From: Streptomyces sp. Isolate_45
GTDB taxonomy: Bacteria; Actinomycetota; Actinomycetes; Streptomycetales; Streptomycetaceae
DNA: 64,000 nt
Reading direction: 5' to 3'
Assembly (NCBI RefSeq): GCF_024721315.2
Contig: NZ_JANFAK020000034.1
Span: 1-64,000 of the forward strand
Numbering within the stretch: the first letter of the stretch is position 1; every line of letters starts with the position of its first letter. The notes under the pieces were generated by a model. That model searched no databases. It was not told where the DNA came from and saw only the letters and a list, made by a program, of their open reading frames with translations. Positions 60,360 through 64,000 of this stretch are shown here, one piece after another. The position numbers and the translations under genes were made by a program.

Positions 60360-60899
60360 ATGACCGCGGAAGCCGCCCAGGAACCGCGCGCCACCCCGGA
60401 GTGTTCGGTGCCCGGCGCCGTGCTGGAAGGGCCGGTGAGCCACGCGATCAGCCGGGTGGCACGCCTCCACCGGATCGCGGCGGGCCGGGCCCTGCGTGAC
60501 CTGGGACTGCACCCCGGGCAGGAGTTCCTGATGATGCACCTGTGGGACAACGGGGCCGTCCGCCAGTCCGAGCTGATCAAGACGGTCGGCCTGGACCCCT
60601 CCACCGTGACCAAGATGCTCCAACGTCTGGAGCACGCCGGTCATGTGAGCCGCCGTCCGGACCCCGCGGACCGGCGGGCCTCGCTGGTGGAGGCGACGGA
60701 CAGCAGCTGCGGTCTGCTCGTCGAGGTCCGCCGGGCCTGGGGCGAGCTGGAACGCCAGACCTTGGACGGCCTCGACGAGGCCGAACGCGTCGAACTGGCC
60801 CGCCTGCTCGGCAAGGTGGAGACGACCCTGTGGTCGGAGGTGGCCCGCGGCGGTGGCGCCGAGTGCGGTGCGGCGGGTGGGGAACCGGGCCTCTGCTGA
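60360..60899 (+). CDS. MarR family transcriptional regulator
   Basis: A 179-residue protein from ATG 60360, with GAGGAGC upstream. The winged helix has LHPGQEFLMMHLWDNGAVRQ, then LIKTVGLDPSTVTKMLQRLE and the DPADRRASLV wing. It should be a repressor that releases DNA on binding small aromatic or electrophilic ligands. The divergent OYE gene is the likely target. An in-frame upstream extension to about 60,222 exists but has no ribosome site. Confidence 0.92.
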   Translation: MTAEAAQEPRATPECSVPGAVLEGPVSHAISRVARLHRIAAGRALRDLGLHPGQEFLMMHLWDNGAVRQSELIKTVGLDPSTVTKMLQRLEHAGHVSRRPDPADRRASLVEATDSSCGLLVEVRRAWGELERQTLDGLDEAERVELARLLGKVETTLWSEVARGGGAECGAAGGEPGLC

Positions 60900-61016
60900 G
60901 GTCCGCCGAACCGACGGGTGGGCCGGGCAGGGCCGTTCAGCCGGCGTTCACGCCGAGGTCGCAACCTCTCCAGGCTCCCGGGGTCCGGCAACCGCAAGGT
61001 AGGGAAGGGAATCCGG

Positions 61017-61680
61017 TGTCCTTCACCGCTTCTGTCCGTACGGCCTTCCTGCCCGCCGCCGCCCTCGCGGCCCTGGCGCGCGCCCGCGCACGCGGCGTCC
61101 GTCTTCGTCGCCGCGACCGTCGAGACCGCCCCGGTCTCGCACAGCGGTGACGCGGCCGACGACCCGGCCATCGGGGTCCACCCGACGGACCCCGCCAATT
61201 CCGTGGTCGTCGCCACGGACAAGAAGGGCGCCCTGGAGGTTTACGACCTGTCCGGGACCCGGATCCAGCGGTTCAACGGCGACCACGGAAACAACGTCGA
61301 CCTGTGCGGGAACATCGTCGTCTCCGCGGACGACGAGGCCGCCGGCGGTGACCGGACCTACGTGTCCTCCCAGGGCAGCGACGACTTAACCGTCCACGAC
61401 CGCGCCCACCTCGGCCGTTTCTCCGTCGCCGCCGGGACCGCGGCCGATGGCTGCGAGGACACCGACGGCATCGACGCCACCGCCGCCAACCTCGGTCCGG
61501 CCTTCCCGCAGGGCGTCTTCATCTGCCAGGACGGCTCCAACGGGGCTCCCGGCAGCAGCGGCAACCAGAACTTCAAGTTCGTTCCGCTCCGGCGCATCAC
61601 CGCGCTCTTCGACCGACCGCCGCCGGCCGTCCCTCCCGGAACGGTCGGCACGGCCTTCACCGCCGGCGGTCGGTACCGCC
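61017..61680 (+). pseudogene. Decayed 3-phytase (beta-propeller) gene remnant
   Basis: GTG 61017 encodes a signal-like start (SFTASVRTAFLPAAALAALA), but the frame must shift near 61,078-61,090 to reach ASVFVAATVETAPVSHSGDA. Phytase blocks follow: DPANSVVVATDKKGALEVYD, then SQGSDDLTVHDRAHLGRFSV and GVFICQDGSN...NQNFKFVPL. The middle of the propeller is missing: about 40 residues separate parts normally about 200 apart. A TTA codon is present near 61,388. It is a remnant of an exported phosphate-releasing enzyme. Confidence 0.75.
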
Positions 61681-61681
61681 G

Positions 61682-62335
61682 TCAGGGACCGGTCAGCCCC
61701 GCCTCGTACGCGGCGATCGCCGCCTCCACCCGGTTGCGGGCGCCGAGTTTGCCGAGGATGGCGCTGACGTGGGCCTTCACCGTGGCCTCGACCAGCCCCA
61801 GCCGGGCGGCGATCTCGGCGTTGGAGAGCCCGGCCCCGAGCAGGGCGAGCACGTCGTGCTCCCGCTCCGTGAGCCGCTCCACCGGCCGACGGGGCGGTAG
61901 CCCGCCCCGGGACCGGCCGCTGCGCAGCCCGGCGACGACCCGCGCGGCGACGCGCGGCGACAGGTACGCCCCGCCGGCGGCGACCGCGTGAACCCCGGTC
62001 AACAGTTCCCGGGGGTCGTCCGCCTTGAGCAGGAAGCCGCTCGCGCCTTCCCGCAGGGCGCGGTCGATGAACTCGTCCTCGCCGAAGGTGGTCAGCATGA
62101 CGACCGCCGTCCCGGGCAGGTCGCGGTGGATCCGCGCACACGCCGCGATCCCGTCGAGGCCCGGCATCTGGATGTCGATCAGTGCGACGGCCGGCCGGTG
62201 CCTGCGCACCGCCTCGACGGCCCCGTCCCCGTCGGCCGCCTCGGCGACGACCTCGATCGCGGCGTCCCGCGCCAGGATCGCCCGTATGCCCGCCCGGACC
62301 ATCGCCTCGTCGTCCGCGATCAGCACCTGAACCAT
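61682..62335 (-). CDS. Orphan response regulator, NarL/LuxR family
   Basis: A 217-residue protein from ATG 62335. The receiver has D54 (ALIDIQMPG) and K104 in FLLKADDPRELL. The LuxR helix-turn-helix has LTEREHDVLALLGAGLSNAE and IAARLGLVEATVKAHVSAIL. No histidine kinase is adjacent; the decayed phytase sits where one might be expected. It is divergent from the ABC transporter, which it probably controls. Confidence 0.9.
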   Translation of the reverse strand: MVQVLIADDEAMVRAGIRAILARDAAIEVVAEAADGDGAVEAVRRHRPAVALIDIQMPGLDGIAACARIHRDLPGTAVVMLTTFGEDEFIDRALREGASGFLLKADDPRELLTGVHAVAAGGAYLSPRVAARVVAGLRSGRSRGGLPPRRPVERLTEREHDVLALLGAGLSNAEIAARLGLVEATVKAHVSAILGKLGARNRVEAAIAAYEAGLTGP

Positions 62336-62487
62336 CGGCGAAGTCTAACGACGCTCCACGGACAGGCCGTTCGGCGGGGGACCCCCCGACGAAAGTAGGG
62401 GGAGCGGCCGCCGTCTCCGGGCTGATGCGCTCCCACCCGGTCGCTTCCTACGGTCGTTCCCGTACCGGAAACACCGAAGGGACCGCA

Positions 62488-63453
62488 GTGATCACCCTGA
62501 GAAGGCTCACCAAACGCTACGGCGACACCGTCGCCGTCGACGGCCTGACGCTGGACATCGAGGAAGGCCGGGTGACCGGCTTCCTCGGCCCCAACGGGGC
62601 CGGGAAGTCGACCACCATGCGCATGGTCCTCGGTCTCGACCACCCCACCGCGGGCGAAGCGCTCATCGGCGGCCGGCCGTACGCGGCGATCCGGCACCCC
62701 CTGCGCGAAGTGGGCGCGCTCCTCGACGCGAGGGCCCTGCACCCCGCCCGCTCCGCCCGCGGCCACCTGATCGCACAGGCCCGCAGCAACGGCATCCCCA
62801 CCCGCAGGGTGGACGAGGTGCTCGAAACGGTGGGCCTCGCCAAAGTGGCCCGGCGGCGCGCCGGGGCGTTCTCGCTCGGCATGCACCAGCGACTCGGTGT
62901 CGCCGGGGCCCTGCTGGGGGACCCGCAGGTCCTCGTCCTCGACGAGCCGGTCAACGGCCTCGACCCCGACGGGGTCCGCTGGGTGCGCGAACTCGTACGC
63001 GCACAGGCCGCGCAAGGCAGGACCGTCCTCCTGTCCAGCCACTTGATGAGCGAGATGCAGCTGACGGCCGACCAGCTCGTCGTCATCGGGCGCGGCCGGC
63101 TGCTCGCGAACACCACCATGACCGACTTCCTGGCCCGGAGCGCTTCGGCCTCGGTACGGGTAGGCGTACCGGACCCTGCGGAACGGCGCACCCTGACCGG
63201 CCACTTGGCCTCGTACGACGGCGTGACCGCCGAACCGGTGGGCGGCGAGCAGGACGAGATCGCCGTCCGGGGTCGCACCGCCGAGGAGGTCGGGGACCTG
63301 GCCCACGGGCTCGGCATCCGACTGCACCGGCTGAACGGCGCACCGGCCTCACTGGAGCAGGCGTACATGGAACTGACCGCGCACAGCGTGGAGTACGGGG
63401 TCGCCGGCAACTCGGCCGCGACCGGGGAACCGAACCGGAAGGCCCGGGTGTGA
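62488..63453 (+). CDS. ABC transporter ATP-binding protein
   Basis: A 321-residue protein from GTG 62488, with GAAGGG upstream. Walker A is GPNGAGKST (34-42), the signature is FSLGMHQRL, and Walker B is VLVLDEPVNGL. It has the C-terminal extension typical of DrrA/antibiotic-export-type ATPases. It powers the membrane protein encoded next; their genes overlap (GTGA). The cargo is unknown. Confidence 0.93.
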   Translation: MITLRRLTKRYGDTVAVDGLTLDIEEGRVTGFLGPNGAGKSTTMRMVLGLDHPTAGEALIGGRPYAAIRHPLREVGALLDARALHPARSARGHLIAQARSNGIPTRRVDEVLETVGLAKVARRRAGAFSLGMHQRLGVAGALLGDPQVLVLDEPVNGLDPDGVRWVRELVRAQAAQGRTVLLSSHLMSEMQLTADQLVVIGRGRLLANTTMTDFLARSASASVRVGVPDPAERRTLTGHLASYDGVTAEPVGGEQDEIAVRGRTAEEVGDLAHGLGIRLHRLNGAPASLEQAYMELTAHSVEYGVAGNSAATGEPNRKARV

Positions 63454-64000
63454 AGCACATGCCGCACGTCGAGAGCGCCGGCGTCGGGGCCGGGGCGCGA
63501 GCCGGAACCGCAGGGGAAACCGGCCCGGAGGAGCGGTCGGCCGGCGGTCCCGCCGGTGGGGGGTTCGCGGGCGCCGTCGGAGCTGAGTGGGCCAAGCTGT
63601 GGTCCCTGCGCACCCCGTACGTCTGCCTGCTCGTGGGCGTCCTGCTGACGAGCGTGTTCACCTACTACTACGGCTCCATCGCCCGCATCAACGACAAGCC
63701 GGTCCAGCCGCTCGGCAACGCCCCGGTCTCGTCGGTGATGCTCGGCCAGTTCACCGTGATCGTCATGGCGATGGTCATGGTGACGAGCGAGTACGGGACG
63801 GGCAGCATCCGCAGCTCGCTGCTCTGGGTCCCCGTCAGACACCGCGTACAGCTGGCGAAGGCGCTCGTCGCGGCCGGCGTCGCCTTCGCCGCCGGCATCG
63901 CGTTCTCGGTGCTCGGCATGGCCGTCGCCCGGATTCCCTTCGGCGGGCACGCCTCCTTCGACGCGGCACAGGCGGCAGGGCAAACCCTGGCCACCGGCGC
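63450..64000 (+). CDS. ABC transporter permease, incomplete at window end
   Basis: It starts at GTG 63450, overlapping the ATPase stop. After a disordered N terminus of about 45 residues, membrane helices begin (PYVCLLVGVLLTSVFTYYYG; MLGQFTVIVMAMVMVTSEYG; LAKALVAAGVAFAAGIAFSV). YGTGSIRSSLLWVPVRHRV is typical of ABC-2-type export permeases. The C terminus lies beyond the window. Confidence 0.88.
   Translation, partial: MKHMPHVESAGVGAGARAGTAGETGPEERSAGGPAGGGFAGAVGAEWAKLWSLRTPYVCLLVGVLLTSVFTYYYGSIARINDKPVQPLGNAPVSSVMLGQFTVIVMAMVMVTSEYGTGSIRSSLLWVPVRHRVQLAKALVAAGVAFAAGIAFSVLGMAVARIPFGGHASFDAAQAAGQTLATG

Overview
The window is chromosomal DNA from a high-GC actinomycete, almost certainly a Streptomyces. 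The coding regions have strong G/C bias at third codon positions, GTG and TTG starts are common, ribosome binding sites are GGAGG-like, and many genes belong to families typical of that genus (DUF4328, DUF2690, DUF5713 and DUF6225-like proteins, the 'plasmid stabilization' SAP-like protein, MAB_1171c-type membrane protein). There is no rRNA, tRNA, CRISPR array, integrase or transposase. The region reads as variable chromosome made of short, mostly one- to four-gene units with many convergent and divergent pairs.

Layout. 0-10 kb: a two-TM channel-like protein with two TrkA-N/RCK domains, a secreted beta-lactamase-fold hydrolase, a small NHLP-like protein, a frameshifted small membrane-protein gene, a DUF4328 membrane protein, a YbaK-type deacylase, a lipoprotein, a proline-rich membrane protein and a glycine-rich exported protein. 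10-17.6 kb: small conserved proteins, a hexose-6-phosphate mutarotase, a coiled-coil/Lys-Ala-rich/winged-helix protein, a nucleoside-kinase-like P-loop protein, an ATP-grasp enzyme, an intracellular GH16-like protein and an NTF2-like protein. 17.8-22.1 kb: a likely operon MFS transporter - SRPBCC - carotenoid cleavage oxygenase - membrane protein. 22.1-26.8 kb: membrane and secreted proteins around a NarL-type two-component pair. 26.9-31.4 kb: a lipid-metabolism-like locus with PadR regulator - acyl-CoA dehydrogenase, convergent with TetR - radical SAM enzyme whose cysteine motif is CX8CX2C. 31.6-38.8 kb: VanZ, DUF4230, an amidase with twin palindromic operators, GH15, and a metallopeptidase/membrane protein pair. 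38.8-47.2 kb: methyltransferase, S13 D,D-carboxypeptidase, a divergent ArsR/MFS pair, PlsC-like acyltransferase and an MDR oxidoreductase behind a MerR/SoxR-like box. 47.3-53.3 kb: FUSC-family protein, a probable small non-coding RNA, methyltransferase, EamA transporter and a HemW-like radical SAM enzyme. 53.5-58.9 kb: DUF1152 protein, epimerase, and an XRE/ImmA-type regulator-protease pair, beside a G15/C15 homopolymer hairpin. 59-64 kb: a divergent OYE reductase/MarR pair with clear operators, a decayed phytase gene, an orphan response regulator, and an ABC transporter that runs off the window end.

Working together. Several units are self-contained regulatory circuits: MarR/OYE, ArsR/MFS, PadR/acyl-CoA dehydrogenase, XRE/ImmA, and histidine kinase/response regulator. 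The most unusual parts are the non-canonical radical SAM locus (27.5-31.4 kb), the likely sRNA at 49.69-49.83 kb, the AT-rich divergent region between a HemW-like enzyme and a DUF1152 gene (53.3-53.5 kb), and a set of tandem repeats and long palindromes between genes. Nothing here is proven to be a new system; these are the places I would examine first.
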